A stretch of DNA of 64,000 nucleotides from Dasyornis broadbenti (Eukaryota > Chordata > Aves > Passeriformes > Dasyornithidae), in assembly GCA_013397935.1 (NCBI GenBank), contig VZRN01005010.1:920797-984796 (forward strand), read 5' to 3'. Every line of letters begins with the position of its first letter. Within the stretch, counting starts at the first letter, position 1. The position numbers and the translations under genes were made by a program. The notes beneath the pieces were generated by a model that was not told where the DNA came from, did no database searches, and was given only the letters and a program-made list of their open reading frames with translations. Positions 1-62,590 of the stretch are shown piece by piece.

Positions 1-1790
1 GCTTGTAAATAATTTTTACATATCTATATGGCCATATATAGAAAATTGAAGCTCTTGTGTTTCAGAGTTATAAAATATAACATATTTGTCTGGAGAAAAG
101 GATGTAATATTTAATTAGTGATGCTTTTATATTGTTTATACCGTTATAAGAAAGCCTTGGAAGAGTATATTGCTTTCCTAGGGGGTTCCCATGTGCTGGT
201 ATCATTAATACAGGCACAACATTACAGAATTTATGATTTGATTTTTCATCCCCCCCTCCTTTATGGGAGGGAAAAATGAAGTGATGGTTCCAAGATGGAA
301 CTGGTCACCCTCCCCACTGGCGCCAAAACAAGTGCTTGCAAAGGAGAAAGCTTGCACTGAGTAGTCTCTTCTTCTTTAATTTTAAATTTCCATCCATTCT
401 CCATTTTTGTTCCTTTCAGTCCTGTATGCCACTGTTAACACATTTAGAGGGGAAAAGTACTTATATCTGTCTGTGTGTCTCTCTCTAAGAAACAAAGTAA
501 TTTTTCCTTGAGCACAGATGACTTGTTTTTAAAAAGAGAATTGCAGAAAACTAATAGTAGTGTCTCAAAAAGCTCCTAATATAAGTTGGGAGCATGAGTA
601 TATGAGTTTTGATGAGAGTCTAGTGGCACCAGGCTTCAGAAAACCTCTGTAAGGGGTACAGAGATGTTCCCAAGACTTCTAGCAAAACCGTGGAAAGTCA
701 GTCTCTCTGAAAATACCCTGCTGGGAGACAGGGATTGCCTGGGAGGAGAGGTGGCTTGGGCAAAGGGAATGGGTAGGAAGCTCTGCCCTCCTGTTACCAA
801 GGTGCTCGTTTTGCATGTGTAACATGCCCAGTTCTGCTCCTTTCTGAGTCACCGTTCTGCATCTTTTACAGAGCTACACAGCCTGTCACATACAGGACCA
901 GACACTTCTCTGCAAGCTACAGACTTAGCTCACTTATCCACGGTGACTGTGCAATGCTAACTTATTTTTACCCTGCAGCTGGGATACAGGAACTGAATTC
1001 TTATATCCTGTCAGCTTAGCTGGAGTGCTGATGAACTAACACAGCAAAAATGCTTATGTGTCCTTCTTGCTGATGACAATGTAAACTGGGTCTATTACCT
1101 TTCCAAAGCATACATGGGGTCGGATTTTTTGACAAGATAGAAATTTAACAACTGAATCCTAGACATTGAAGAGAAGAGATGATCATTAATAGGAGAAGCC
1201 CTGAATAATACTGTTTAACATGACAATAAAGTCTGTTCTTTTGTTGGAAAGGGTGATTGACCAAATCTTCCTTGATACATGAAACAAATGTGATGATTGT
1301 CTTTGCTGATGTAAATGGGTATAATGGCTTTAAACTGAAAGAGGATAGGTTTACATTTGATGTAAGGAAGGCATTCTTTACTGTGAGGGAAGTGAGACAC
1401 TGGAACTGGATGCCCAGAGAAGCTGTGGCTGCCTCATCCCTGGCAATGTTCAAGGTCAGGTTGGATGGGGCTCTGAGCAGCCTGGTCTAGTGGAAGATGT
1501 TCCTGCCCATGGCAAGTGGGGATTGGATCTAGATGATCTTTAAAGTCCCTTCCAACCCATGCCATTCCATGATATGTGAAACTTACCTATGTGCTGTCTC
1601 TGTGTATTTAAATGGTAAGTCATATGTCACTACACAGGGTTTATTTAGTATGTTTTTTTTTCATTTGTTAATATTTTTATTCTGGTTTTAGTAAAGTCTT
1701 GGTAACCTTGTGTTTTGGATACTGTTTGAGGTTAGACATTTAATGTATTTTTATATGAAAACTTAAAAATGTGATGTTTTGATTCAACAG
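1..1790 (+). other. EZH2 intron (3' part) upstream of the first exon in the window
   Basis: No EZH2 coding exon is visible here: the preceding exon, which should end in the cysteine-rich stretch before the HATPNTYKRKN segment, is not found, so it lies left of the window. The only recognisable content is a CR1 fragment at about 1300-1576. The sequence ends in a normal CAG acceptor at 1788-1790. Confidence 0.85.
1300..1576 (+). repeat. CR1 LINE fragment, 3' end
   Basis: The stretch matches the classic 3' portion of avian CR1: a segment reading TTTACATTTGATGTAAGGAA, then TTCTTTACTGTGAGG, GAGACACTGGAACTGGATGC, a run ending GATGATCTTTAAAGTCCCTT and then CCAACCCATGCCATTCCATGAT. The 3' tail points right, so the element is in + orientation. 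It is 5' truncated, as CR1 copies usually are; the left boundary is uncertain by about 100 bases. It sits in an EZH2 intron in the sense orientation. A 77-codon open frame across it is a by-product and not a gene. Confidence 0.85.
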
Positions 1791-15240
<13,450 letters not shown>

Positions 15241-15294
15241 CACCAGCTACCTCTTCTTTTAAACAAACAGCTGCCTTATCTTCAGGAATTTCTA

Positions 15295-15301
15295 GTACTG
15301 T
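15295..15301 (+). promoter_or_regulatory. miR-101 seed match in EZH2 3' UTR (site 1)
   Basis: GTACTGT is the complement of the miR-101 seed. miR-101 is an established repressor of EZH2 through two 3' UTR sites. Seen as sequence; function here is inferred. Confidence 0.7.
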
Positions 15302-15354
15302 GGGCAATTTTAGAAAAATAAAGATGATGCAATTTGAAATTCTGCATTTGCAAA

Positions 15355-15361
15355 GTACTGT
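15355..15361 (+). promoter_or_regulatory. miR-101 seed match in EZH2 3' UTR (site 2)
   Basis: A second GTACTGT, 60 bases after the first, preserves the two-site arrangement known in mammals. Nearby spacing of this kind is compatible with cooperative microRNA action. Confidence 0.7.
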
Positions 15362-15484
15362 AACAGTAATTTATAGTAACAAATTTTAAAAAAACCAACT
15401 TTTTATTGCCTTCTCACCAGCTGCAAAGTGTTTTGTACCTATGAACTTTTGCAATAATGTGGTGTGGTACATTTTTCAACCTTG

Positions 15485-15490
15485 AATAAA
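15485..15490 (+). terminator. EZH2 poly(A) signal
   Basis: A canonical AATAAA followed by GGATACTTGAACTTC. TACTTGA at 15494-15500 is also a miR-26 seed match. The upstream AATAAA at 15317-15322 could give a shorter alternative end. Confidence 0.8.
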
Positions 15491-15510
15491 GGATACTTGA
15501 ACTTCTTCAT

Positions 15511-17519
15511 TTTTACTGGAACTGAGTTGGAATTTTGTGTCTGCCCATTGAGGAAGCAATGTGAATTTATCTTGTAACTATTGAGCAAAGGCAACTCCGT
15601 ACTTGCGTCCTTCTGTTACTGTTACTTTGAGTCACATTTACCACCAGTGTGAAGGTGCAAACAGCTTAGGAGATGTCAGTCAGGTGACTGCGGTGCTGCA
15701 GCACCCAAGTGAGACAGGTGTAGTCTTGCAGTTTCTCTGCTCTCTTGGCAAGCAGCTACATCCATGTTCTCTGGAGTAACACCTGCAGCCCAGAAACTCC
15801 TATAATTGCCAGAATAGCTGTAATTTTTGTGACAAGCTTCCAAGATAAAGCTGTGGTAAAATATCCCCTCACTGTGGCTTCTTGAAGCGCCAAACTGGAT
15901 GATGAATATAACAGTAATAACACATACATTAAAAATTAAGAGATGCAGAAGGTATTGTTTTTATCCAGAATAATTTAGATTGCAGCTAGATGGCTGTCTG
16001 GGTCTTGTACAGAGCTACCACATTTCTTTCTTACTTGCCCGTGGCTTGTGAACTCTGCAGCTTCCTGTGAGGGAGAACACAATGCACTGGTAAAATTAGC
16101 TGGAGTGGGAGAGCAGGCACAGGGTGGGATTATTGCCAAACTGATTCCAAGAAATCCTGTCCATGGTGACCATGTACCTTCTGGCTGAGTTCAGCTCTTC
16201 CACACTCCCTGTGCAGCAGGTAGCTGCCAAATGCTCTCCTGCTTGGTCCTGGCCCAAGTTCATGAGGAAAAGAACAGTCCAAGAGTAAAAACCTGATTTT
16301 CTCCCTGCTTGGGTAGAGCATGGCTCCTGGTCTGAAGTTGGATGCACAGTACATGAAGCACTGCTTTAACCAGCCCAGGGCAAAGTCTGGGCTTTGAAAG
16401 GCAGCTCAGAGCAGGTGATTTCTGGCCTTCCAACTAAGAAAGGAATTCAGGCTGCTTCTCTATCATCATACCACATATCCTGCTGCAAAAATCTATTAGC
16501 CCTGAACTTTTTGCAAAAAGGGTTTACAAAAACAAAACAGCATCTTAAAAAAATAATTAAAGAGACATCACAAGCTCCACTCTTCTAAATTCCCAAAACC
16601 AATTTTAAAACTGAGCAGCACGATGCTTCTATTGCCCATAATAGCAGTCTTAAACACAAATGGCAAGCACACAAAATCTCAAGTGCAGATTACACTTACC
16701 CCTCCCTTTTTCCAAATCAGTTTGGATCACATCTAGTACTGCTCCATAATTTTTTTTTAAAACCCAGAGTTCAACTATAACCATTAGTTTCCCTCAATAG
16801 AAGAACAGCAACACAACACCTGGTTCCCTTCCTGCAAGAAGGGACACTGAACAAATCTTGGCTTCTAGAGGGTAAAATGCCTAAAGAAGTTCTTTTTACC
16901 ATCAAGATTAGAAAACAGAAATTACCAAAAATGAGACCTGTGAGGATGGCAGCATTTTGTTTATCATGTGGAAAGCCAATACTTACTTCATAAAATGTGA
17001 GAAGAATGGAATGACACCTGGTCAATCAAGGTATGCATAGCAACACAAAAATATTTTAATTCCCATCACAGGTTGCATTTTATGGGAATTAATCTTTAGG
17101 AACACATTCAGTTTTCTGTTCTAATCAAAGAAATGGGCAGCCTAAACCCCCTTTATTCCAGGCAGCATTTTTGCAAGTGTGATGCATTTTATAGCACAAT
17201 GAGCAATATTAAAACCAGCTCAAATTTCAGATGACCAAGCATTGCCATATCTATTCTGAGTATCTTCTGTTCTGTACATCTTGTAAAATCATCACAAATT
17301 TATTTTCAAAGTGCAGACATTTCCTCTTCAAAAGGAAATAACATGCACAGATAATGACAGATGACAATTTCTTCAGAGAATAAAATGTTCTTAAAGCACC
17401 AGAAAATGGGTAGGAAAAGCAAAACGAATTTCTAATAGCTTTCATAACCATTATACCTTTTATTTACATTTAGAAAGATAAGTCATGAAACTTAAAACAA
17501 TAAAACCAAATGCAACTTG
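15511..17519. other. EZH2-CUL1 convergent intergenic spacer
   Basis: About 2 kb between the two converging 3' ends. I see no exon, RNA gene or recognisable transposon. A 21-base stretch at 17098-17118 recurs at 44700-44720 (see findings). Confidence 0.75.
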
Positions 17520-17989
17520 TACAGAAATCTTTTAAATTTTTTTTTATTATTTATCACACATTAAAAAATGAAACACACTATACAAATGGTTTTTCATAGC
17601 AGATTACACATGGGTCCATTCAGACTCGCTCTCCAAGTGCTGCCAACATGTATAAGTACTGCCTGTGATGGCAGCTGTTTATCATATAGCCAATGTATTG
17701 ATTTAAATGCAGTAGCATGCAACCCTTAAATGAGAAGGGTCTGATTCCTTTCTGTTCTTAAATTAGGTTAAATGGCATTGGTGTCCATATTTACATACTT
17801 GAAATGTATCAATCCTGAGCAGTTCTGATGTAAATCTGAGACTGGCTGATGGAGTCCTGGTCTCAGTCATTAAAAAGGGAGGTCCAAATGGCAGCAGGGT
17901 GGCTGCTATGAAGTTCTGTCGCTTTCATTCTTTCCATCACATACCTACTTGCCGAGTGTCACACAGTCAAGTAATTGCTAATAAAAATG
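17520..17989 (-). other. CUL1: CUL1 3' UTR
   Basis: This lies directly downstream of the CUL1 stop on the - strand. The only strong poly(A) signal in range is AATAAA on the - strand (TTTATT at 17543-17548), which sets the transcript end at about 17515-17530. A second TTTATT near 17458 is a possible later signal. The exact end is an inference. Confidence 0.65.
17543..17548 (-). terminator. CUL1 candidate poly(A) signal
   Basis: The - strand reads TGTGATAAATAATAAAAAAA here, with AATAAA about 445 bases after the stop codon. Chosen as the nearest canonical signal at a plausible 3' UTR length. Confidence 0.6.
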
Positions 17990-54419
<36,430 letters not shown>

Positions 54420-55547
54420 TTTGTATTTCCTGTAAAGTCTTCCAGTGCAGCAGCCTGAGATCTGGTTATTCCTCCATTAGAATCACAAGGCAAGTAACAT
54501 TCTAAACTCAGTTGCAGCAACTCAGTGAGATATTCTTTACAAGCAAAAAGTGATGTTTCCCAGGAAAATAACCTGCAAAAGGAAAAGAAAATATACACAT
54601 TATACAACAGTCTAAATTCATCCACACTACAGATACAAAATGAATTATTTCATTGAAATACTGTCATTTAAACAGATGAGAAATACATCAAGAGATCTGA
54701 AATACCAAAACCAAGGAACACAATTTTGCAATTCGGCAATCCACTACAAAATGAGACCGTTAGTACCCAGAGCTATCCAAGGGCTGTAGGTACTTAGATC
54801 AGTGCAGCTGACAACAAAACCCTAATAGTAACAACGAGACATAACAGTAAAAAGCTTTCCAAGCACCAAACACTATTTACCAAGAAGTGTTTTCTTCCCA
54901 TTCAACAGTAAAACTCCAGTATTTCTGAACAACTGTGGGTTCTCTGGTAGCTCACCGTTTAACAAACACCCTGATGGATACTAAAGATTAACCAGAAGAT
55001 ACTACAAATAACTTTTACTCCAGTTATCAATAACTCTTCCAGATTTGAGATTCTACTACAGGTAACGTGAGAGTCCAAGGCATTTTGGAAGCAGAGAATT
55101 TTTCTATATGGCAAGCATATGCTTACATTAATTTATTTGCCAAGTAGAAGAGCACCACTTCCTTCAATGTCATTTTACCAGCAAGAGAACATGCAGCCAA
55201 TAATGGTGGGAAGAACTACTAATAGGAGTACACAGAATAAATACTGCATGAATTGTGAATGAAACAATCAGAAAGTAAGAAAATGCACTACTCCCATGAG
55301 TCTTAAATGCACAAAGTTCAGGGCACAGTCACCTGGAAAGGCCCACTGAAAACACTGAGCAGAGAAGATCCATTTTTACACAAGTCCATAAAAATACTTT
55401 TGTAATTTTAACATCTTATCCTCCACAGCAACAAAATTAAGATATCAAACATATAAAAAAATTACAATGTAAAAAATTAGCCCACAAGTAAGAGAGTTGT
55501 AGAAAGTCAGGACCAACTTAGTTTTACTGCAGTCTTTCCATTCATAT

Positions 55548-55853
55548 AGGGAGCTTCTAAGAAATATGGAGAAAGACTTTTTACTAGCAACTGTAGTGAC
55601 AGGAAAAGGATCAATGGTTTTAAATTAAAAGAGTGTAGATTTAGAGTGGATATGAGGAAGACATTCTTTACTGTGAGGGTGGTGGTGAGACACTGGAACA
55701 GGTTGCCCAGAGTTGTGGATGCCTCACACCGGTAGTGTTTAAGGCCATGGTGAAAGAAGCTTTGAGCAACCTGATCTAGTGGAAGGTGTCCCTGCCCAAA
55801 ACAAGGAGACTGGACTACATGATCCCTTCCAGCCCAAACCACTCTGTCATTCT
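55548..55853 (+). repeat. CR1 LINE fragment, 3' end
   Basis: A CR1 3' end in + orientation, recognised from GGTTTTAAATTAAAAGAGTG, TTTACTGTGAGGGTGGTGGT, GAGACACTGGAACAGGTTGC and the closing CCCTTCCAGCCCAAACCACT. It is antisense to CUL1 and 5' truncated. Comparable in structure to the copy at about 1300-1576 but diverged from it. Confidence 0.87.
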
Positions 55854-58800
55854 GCACCCTAGATCTCATTGACTGGAATATTCAAATCACAGTGAAGCAT
55901 TATGGTTTTCCAATCTTCTATAGACAATACAGCTTTATGATAAACCTGTCACCCAATGCTCATATGAACCCTTCCATAATTTCAAGAATAGTATAGGCTG
56001 AGATGAGATAAATCCTATTATTTGTTCTTGACCTCTGAGCAGCAGAAAACAAAATCTATTCCTTCAAGACCTACAGTTAAGTCATACGTGCTTTGTCACA
56101 GCCACTTCTAGGCTATTCCATGTTCTACTCTACGCTTCACAGAGTTCTGAAGATTAAGTATTCTGTTATACCCTCTCTGACCCCCACACAATTACCTGAA
56201 GGTCTCTTCTGCCTTTTCTCTTGAACCCTAAAAAGACCTGCTGAGATCAAGACTTTTTTTCATTCTTTTCAGTCAATGACTGTCTTACTACAGTAACACA
56301 GAAATCACCACTCCTCATAGTCCTTTGCTTTCCCATCACTCATACACATTTAAATCTCAAGCTATAAGTAAAAACACAAAGAAGTATTTTCATTTGTCAG
56401 TCTCAGCAACAAGTACTGTCTCATTTTAATCTGATGTACAACTGCTTACGTAGCTAATTTTCCTTATACAGGGGTAACAGTTACTCAGAGGATTAGGTGG
56501 AAAACCAAGAATTCAATCAATATACATACTAGAAAACACACACCTAAAATCCAGCCCTGCCTTTTTTGTTTCTCCAATTACAGCAAGCTAGTTATTGAAG
56601 ACACATGACAATCATGCATCATAATGCTGAAGTGCAATCTAGACCATACCTTGTTTGTATTTAATTTCTTTAATTTCTGGAAATTGAACCTGCTGCAGCA
56701 CTACTGATGATGGACTTTCAGGACAGAGCAACAAAAGCTAGGAAGAACAAAGGTCCACAAGTAGCCATTCACCTCCACTGCGGGAAATACTCTGTGCATT
56801 TTACACACCCACAGTCTTGGACTATGATCCTAAGCCAGCATTGCAATAAAAGCAAGAAAATTAATTCAATGTCTACAATCCAGGAGAGCAGAAACTCTTT
56901 GATTCCTTAAATTTGGTACTGTCTGAACTCTGCATAGAACAAGGGAAGACACAGTTCTGAATCTGCAACCCCATGACAACTGTAGTACATGGAAGAATTA
57001 ACTGACTGTCACTCTCTTGTTTATATATCAAAAGGAAACAGCCTGGGGTTAGAGTGCATTTGTGTAAAAACATTTCGGTGTACTAGAACAAAACATTTCA
57101 CAGCTGAAGTAAGAGTAAGAGTTTCTAACAAAAGACCAACCCTTTGCTAGCTAGCAGAAAGCATAACCAGCAGATGTTGAGGTTCCCCCTCTATGATGAT
57201 GGAAATACTTAACTCTCTTCTCTAATTAAACATCTCCTAGTTTTTATGTAACCTGGCACATCTATGAATACTATCTTTTCACAGAATCTTTTCAACTCAA
57301 GGTGTTCCTCATTCACATTGTATTAATCTTCCCTCCCTTCCCCTAGAGTAAATGTCTGTACTTAAGTCAGGATGTAGCCATTAAAAACAACGCTATGAAA
57401 AAGAACTTAATTTTGGTTTTTATTTTCTTACTATATTTTTACATAATGCAGTCCACTATATAAAAATCATCTTTATAAGTCGTAATTCCACGGCATTTGA
57501 CACTACCTCACTATCATTTGGCTGGCTTCCAATTTGAATTTTGCAATTAAACACATGAATACAGAATGACAGCACCATCTCACTAAGTTCCTAGACTCAA
57601 ACAATTTACTTCTTCCAGTTATTTACTAGTTAAAATAATCAGAAAACAGATCAATAGATTAATAATTCTATAAGTGACTATTAATTTTTTTTGCAGATTT
57701 ATTCATGTGCAAAAAAATAGAAAGGTAATTACTAATATATTACCTTAAAAGGAGTAAAGTTTCAATACGTAAGAATACTTTAACTACAAAAGCATATTTA
57801 TTCTTTTGCAATAGTTTGCAAAAGCAACTATTCATACTTAGCGGTTAAACTAAACTATGGTGTTAAATACATAGAAAGAGCACGGGTAACACAAGGCTAC
57901 ATTACTCAGCACAGTTATTATACACAAACACCAAGTGAAAATATGAAACTCTATTTCATGTGAAAAGTGCTATTACTCTGATTCACACACAAAAAAACCT
58001 TTCCTAGGCAAACAATTCTCAAAGGTGAAATGGACTCCACAGTAGTTCACTGCATCTCTTCATTCAACATCCCAATTGCTAAAAAGAGGGAGAAAGAGTT
58101 CCTAAGCCACATTTCTCAGTGCCCAGGCTGTGTGCAACTGCCTGAATTAAAACCTCACCATTAAGTCATGACCTTTAAATCAGTGAGATCTCTCCCTTGC
58201 AAAGTGCTCTTGGCAGGAGTATGCACAAGCTGGTCTTGAACCGATCATCACCGTGCTTTCTCACCCAAACAGATCAGACTTGCTGCTGACCCGCTTCAAG
58301 GATAAGACCAGCTGCCTGAGTTGCAACATCCACTCTGTAGCTTTGGACCAGAGAACCCAGACTTCATTATAGCTTCAGGACCAGCTGTATTTGCACAAAA
58401 AGTATTACCCCTGCAGTTTCCAAACAAAATATGCAGAGTTTGATTGCAGTAGTATGATAGTGTTCAACGCCATCCAAGCTTTGAACACCACACTCAAGTA
58501 CTGCAATTAAATCAGTCCAAACAAAAAGAGGTAACACTTCTGCCAAAACTTTAAAATAGCCTTGAAGGACTTAAAGAAACGTTATTCCCTCTTTTTCATT
58601 ACTTGGGGACACACATCATGATAAACCTCATATGCAAAGAGACACATTGCATTAGAAAAAAGTGGGTTGGTTTTCACTGATAATCTATTAATAAAGAGTA
58701 TTTTTAAAGATATCTCCCCATCTGTGGAAAACAATGTGTATGCCAGAAGAGGCCTTCAGGAAAATGTGAAAGTTGACCCTGCTTTTATCTAAAAAACATA

Positions 58801-60393
58801 ATAAACCCCACCAGATTTTCAGCATCTCAAGCCATCTGCTGGAGCGAGTACGTAATTTTTACATCCTAACACAACACAACTTTCAGCTTTACAGCTCCAA
58901 GGCCTGTGCATCACCTGTTGTTCTCCCACAACCCCTTATTTCTAAATTACATATTTCAAGACAGTTTACTTCAGTAATTACAGACAGAATTTGAACTTGT
59001 CAGCTTCTTGCACAGTAAGAACTTACAGGTTCAGAACAAGGCTTCCCAGCTGACTCAAGAGCCCAGACAGCATTGTTTTAAAGATGCAATAAAGAGGCAC
59101 AATCTCTAGACTTAGCAATTTCCAAGTATTTTATCTCTTGACAAAAATGTTCTCCTATGTTTGAAATTAGACATGTCTAATAACATGTGTTTAAGTGACC
59201 AGATTTAATCATACAAAACCCAAACACATTTGGGAAGAGAAGCAATGAATGTCACCAAAAGTAAGTTCAAAAACCTTCCAAATTATGAAGTTTCCAAAGT
59301 TTACAAGCCCGTGTATTAAAGGGCAGAATTTCACCTCTGTACACTGCTTCAAATCCATTTTCTAAAACTGAATGCAAGTTCTCCAGCAATGAAAGTACAG
59401 TACTAGTTCATTTGAACAGTGGCTGCAGGTCAGTGTCTTTTGTAAAAATTGATGGAGTGACCATGTTCACTTTAAGGGCCACTAAAAGCAAAATATCAGG
59501 CCTCTGTGCTGCAAGAATAAAGTATAATAAAAGTTTAATCTTTGGCTTTAAAAGTCAAGAAAAAAAGACTAAATTTTGTAGAGTCACTCCCTTAAAAAAG
59601 CCGGATGAAATTCCTCTTGCCAAACTCTTTTCTGCCCATTTTTCCAGCCCAACTCCTCTAACTTACTTTGTTCTGCTCTCTTGTTGCTGTATTTCAGCAA
59701 GTCTGATCCAGAAATTCAACAGATGCTCGTGTTCACCAAACAGTAACACTCAATAAGGTTCCTGACCAGTTTTACTCCCTCAAAGTCTCTGCACTGAGCC
59801 AAGGCAACTACTCAGATTACCCAAGAATTCAGTACTAGTTTAACACTGTATTACACAAGCACATAAGTATTTTCAAAAAACTGAAACAGATGCACTCGAA
59901 ACACTACCTTTGGTCTAGCACAAGCTGTGTGCTTGTTCTCATATTATTTCAAAAACAATTTAAAACATTGCCTGCTAGTTTATACTCTAACTCACAGAAA
60001 GTTCAAAATAGCTATAGTTGAAGTGACCCTTAGCTTATTATCATATCAAAATATTTGGCACGTTTCAGCCTTGCACTACCCATCCAAAGGTACACTTTTT
60101 CATCATTAGGCTTGATACAAGGCATACCAAGAAATAAACCAAACCCCTCTTGCAACTAAAGTGTCAATTCAATATTCATATATCCTCTCTTACCAAACAC
60201 GGACAGTTTCAGAGACACTGCCAAAGATCCATCCTACAAACAAAGCTTAAGGTTCTTCTTGAAGTCATGCAAATACCTTTTGAAAAAGGCATGCAAATGT
60301 TAAGTACAGAGCTAAGAACAATATACCTCCCTCCACTGCTAGTTAGCCTGTAAGATACAATCTACATGACTTATTAGATGTAAGTGCTGGGAG

Positions 60394-60445
60394 ACTTATG
60401 TAAGTATATACCTGTATACTTATACAGGTATATACTTACTTAAGT
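60394..60445 (+). repeat. inverted repeat (hairpin), 18-bp perfect arms
   Basis: GTAAGTATATACCTGTAT at 60400-60417 and its exact reverse complement at 60422-60439 are separated by only four bases (ACTT). Past one T-T mismatch the pairing continues for five more base pairs to 60394 and 60445. It lies in the first CUL1 intron. Confidence 0.9.
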
Positions 60446-62590
60446 ATTTAAGTATAAGGCGGGGAGAGATTTAAAAATTGTTTGTTTTCACCTTTTACCT
60501 CTTTGCCTTTACAATTTATAAGCTATTTCTTTGCATTTTTTTTCCAGTTAAAAAATGCTTCTTGACTCCTAAAGGATGCAACCTCCATTACCGAACATAT
60601 TTGTCTGATGGAGCGCAAAGAGACAAGAGAAATAATTCTATTTTTTCCCTATAATCACTTGCACTGACAATTTATGATTTCAAAGACACCTTTCATATCC
60701 ATGCATCTGCAAATTAATTTGGTGTTTACCTGACTTCAGCTGAAGTTAGCATTATGAGCTCTAAACTGTAACATTGCTTACTTGAGCCATGGTCCTGCAT
60801 GTAACATTATGTAGCACTCACACTTCTGTCCAGAATTATTTTAGGTCACTAAATATAAAGGCTATAAGCTAGGTAGACAGTTTATGCATTTCACATCACA
60901 CAATCCTTAAAGCAAGACTAGGAACAAACATAACGTCCTTATCACTTCACATGCTACAAATGTGTGATTAATCAACATCCTGAGAATCTGCCTATAGCAG
61001 ACATTTTCACCATGCCCCAGCAAAATGACACAATTACTGTAAAAAACGGTTATTCCAGAAATCAGTACCAGAAGAGAAATATTAGAATTTTTCCTACCTT
61101 TTCAATAAAGATATTTAAGAGACAAACTACAAAAATTAGAATGTTCAGTTCCTCTGTATTATTACAAAATACTGAGTTACATGTAGTTTGAAAAGCTTTA
61201 GCTCATCTTATTTTCAAGGGAGTTAAATTCAGCTCATCATGAGAAAAGGCAGAGATGTATGCAGAGATGTATGCATGCATTCCTCCCTTCCAAAAGCTGC
61301 CTTTGGGTGGTAAAAAATTCTGTGCAGCATTAAAAAGAAAAGGGGGGGGAAAACAGTGCAGAAGCAAGTATGCGTAATTTGGCAGTAATTTAAGACTGAG
61401 TTGTGTCAATTTGGTGTAAATTTCGGGCAGTTAAGATTGTAACTCCCTAACGATGACTTCATTTCTTCATTTAGGGCTTCAATTTTCTCCCCACACCCTC
61501 TCCTCCATGTTTCACAGCCCTGATCAATGATATCTAAAGCACTGTAATGAATACACTCCTACTTTACCTCATGTGCCAACGACACAGTTGTCAGCTGAAA
61601 AAATAAAACAAAAGCCTGGACATGTTCTTCACAGCTTGAAGGACACTAAAATTCACGTTTATGTTCGAATTTAAACACAATATATGGAAGTAACTTGGAA
61701 TTGCAGTTTTCACGCTGTTCTTATTTGCTTAAATTATGCATGATTGTGTTCACTAAAAGCCTTTTTAACCGACAAGCTTTATCTGCGTGCCTGAGTACAA
61801 GAATCTTTCCAAATTATCGATAACTATTCCTCAGAAGAGCACCAAGAAACTTTGAGTGTGCCACTTTTTCCCTTCTTTTTGCTTATTCTTTTACTGGCTC
61901 TTTAACATTCTTCCTTTATGTCTTCCTTTCAGCTTTACCTTTGTCTTCCTTGACCAAACAATTCCAGCAGCTGTTGACAGGTATCTCTCTACAATAATGC
62001 CATAGCTAATACAAAATCCAACCCACACAAAACACTAACATATACATGCTGCCTCATAAACAAAGGCTAGATCTAGACTCAACAAGGTTTGCTGCTGTAT
62101 TCTACACAATCAAACTCTCCCTTCTGCAATTCCAGATAAAGCAAACTTTGGTCAATATTTAGAATCCTGCCAACAATAAAAATTTCACAGTAGTCTTACT
62201 ACATCAACATCAAGTTTGGTAACAGTGTAAGGGACTAGATCCGTAAGTACTGTATACGTTAAACTTTTCAAGTTTTGCTTGGCCATCTTCAAAGAGTTCA
62301 CTTTGCTGTTGATAAAGTAATCCCTATGTACAAAGTTTGTAGATTACTCCTAAACTGAAAACTCCTTTCTAACCTAAGGTCTTGCATACTCCTGTGCCAC
62401 AAACAGGATGCAGACCCCCACAGTATTTTTTAATTGAGCCTGCAGTAACATGCTTTAAAACTTCTTAAAACACTGATTATGCTCAGTTTTTACACCTTGG
62501 AAAAAGGAAGGCTGCAGATTAGGAAAAGAACAAAGAGAATCCAGTCAAGATAGGAATGCACTGAAGAGAAGGAAGAAAGTTTTGCAGAAG

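Larger units (their letters stand above)
15241..15510 (+). other. EZH2: EZH2 3' UTR
   Basis: A short 3' UTR of about 270 bases after the normal TGA. It resembles the human EZH2 3' UTR as I recall it, especially near the end (TTTTTCAACCTTGAATAAAG). It has AATAAA at 15317-15322 and again at 15485-15490; the second matches the usual cleavage region, so the transcript should end near 15505-15515. Confidence 0.85.
54573..62590 (-). other. CUL1 first intron (part)
   Basis: This is 5' intron of CUL1; no upstream non-coding exon or CpG-rich promoter is visible, so both should lie right of the window. It holds a CR1 fragment (55548-55853) and an inverted repeat (60394-60445). An 11-12 base tandem repeat (GAGATGTATGC twice) lies near 61252-61275. 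No other element was recognised. Confidence 0.75.
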
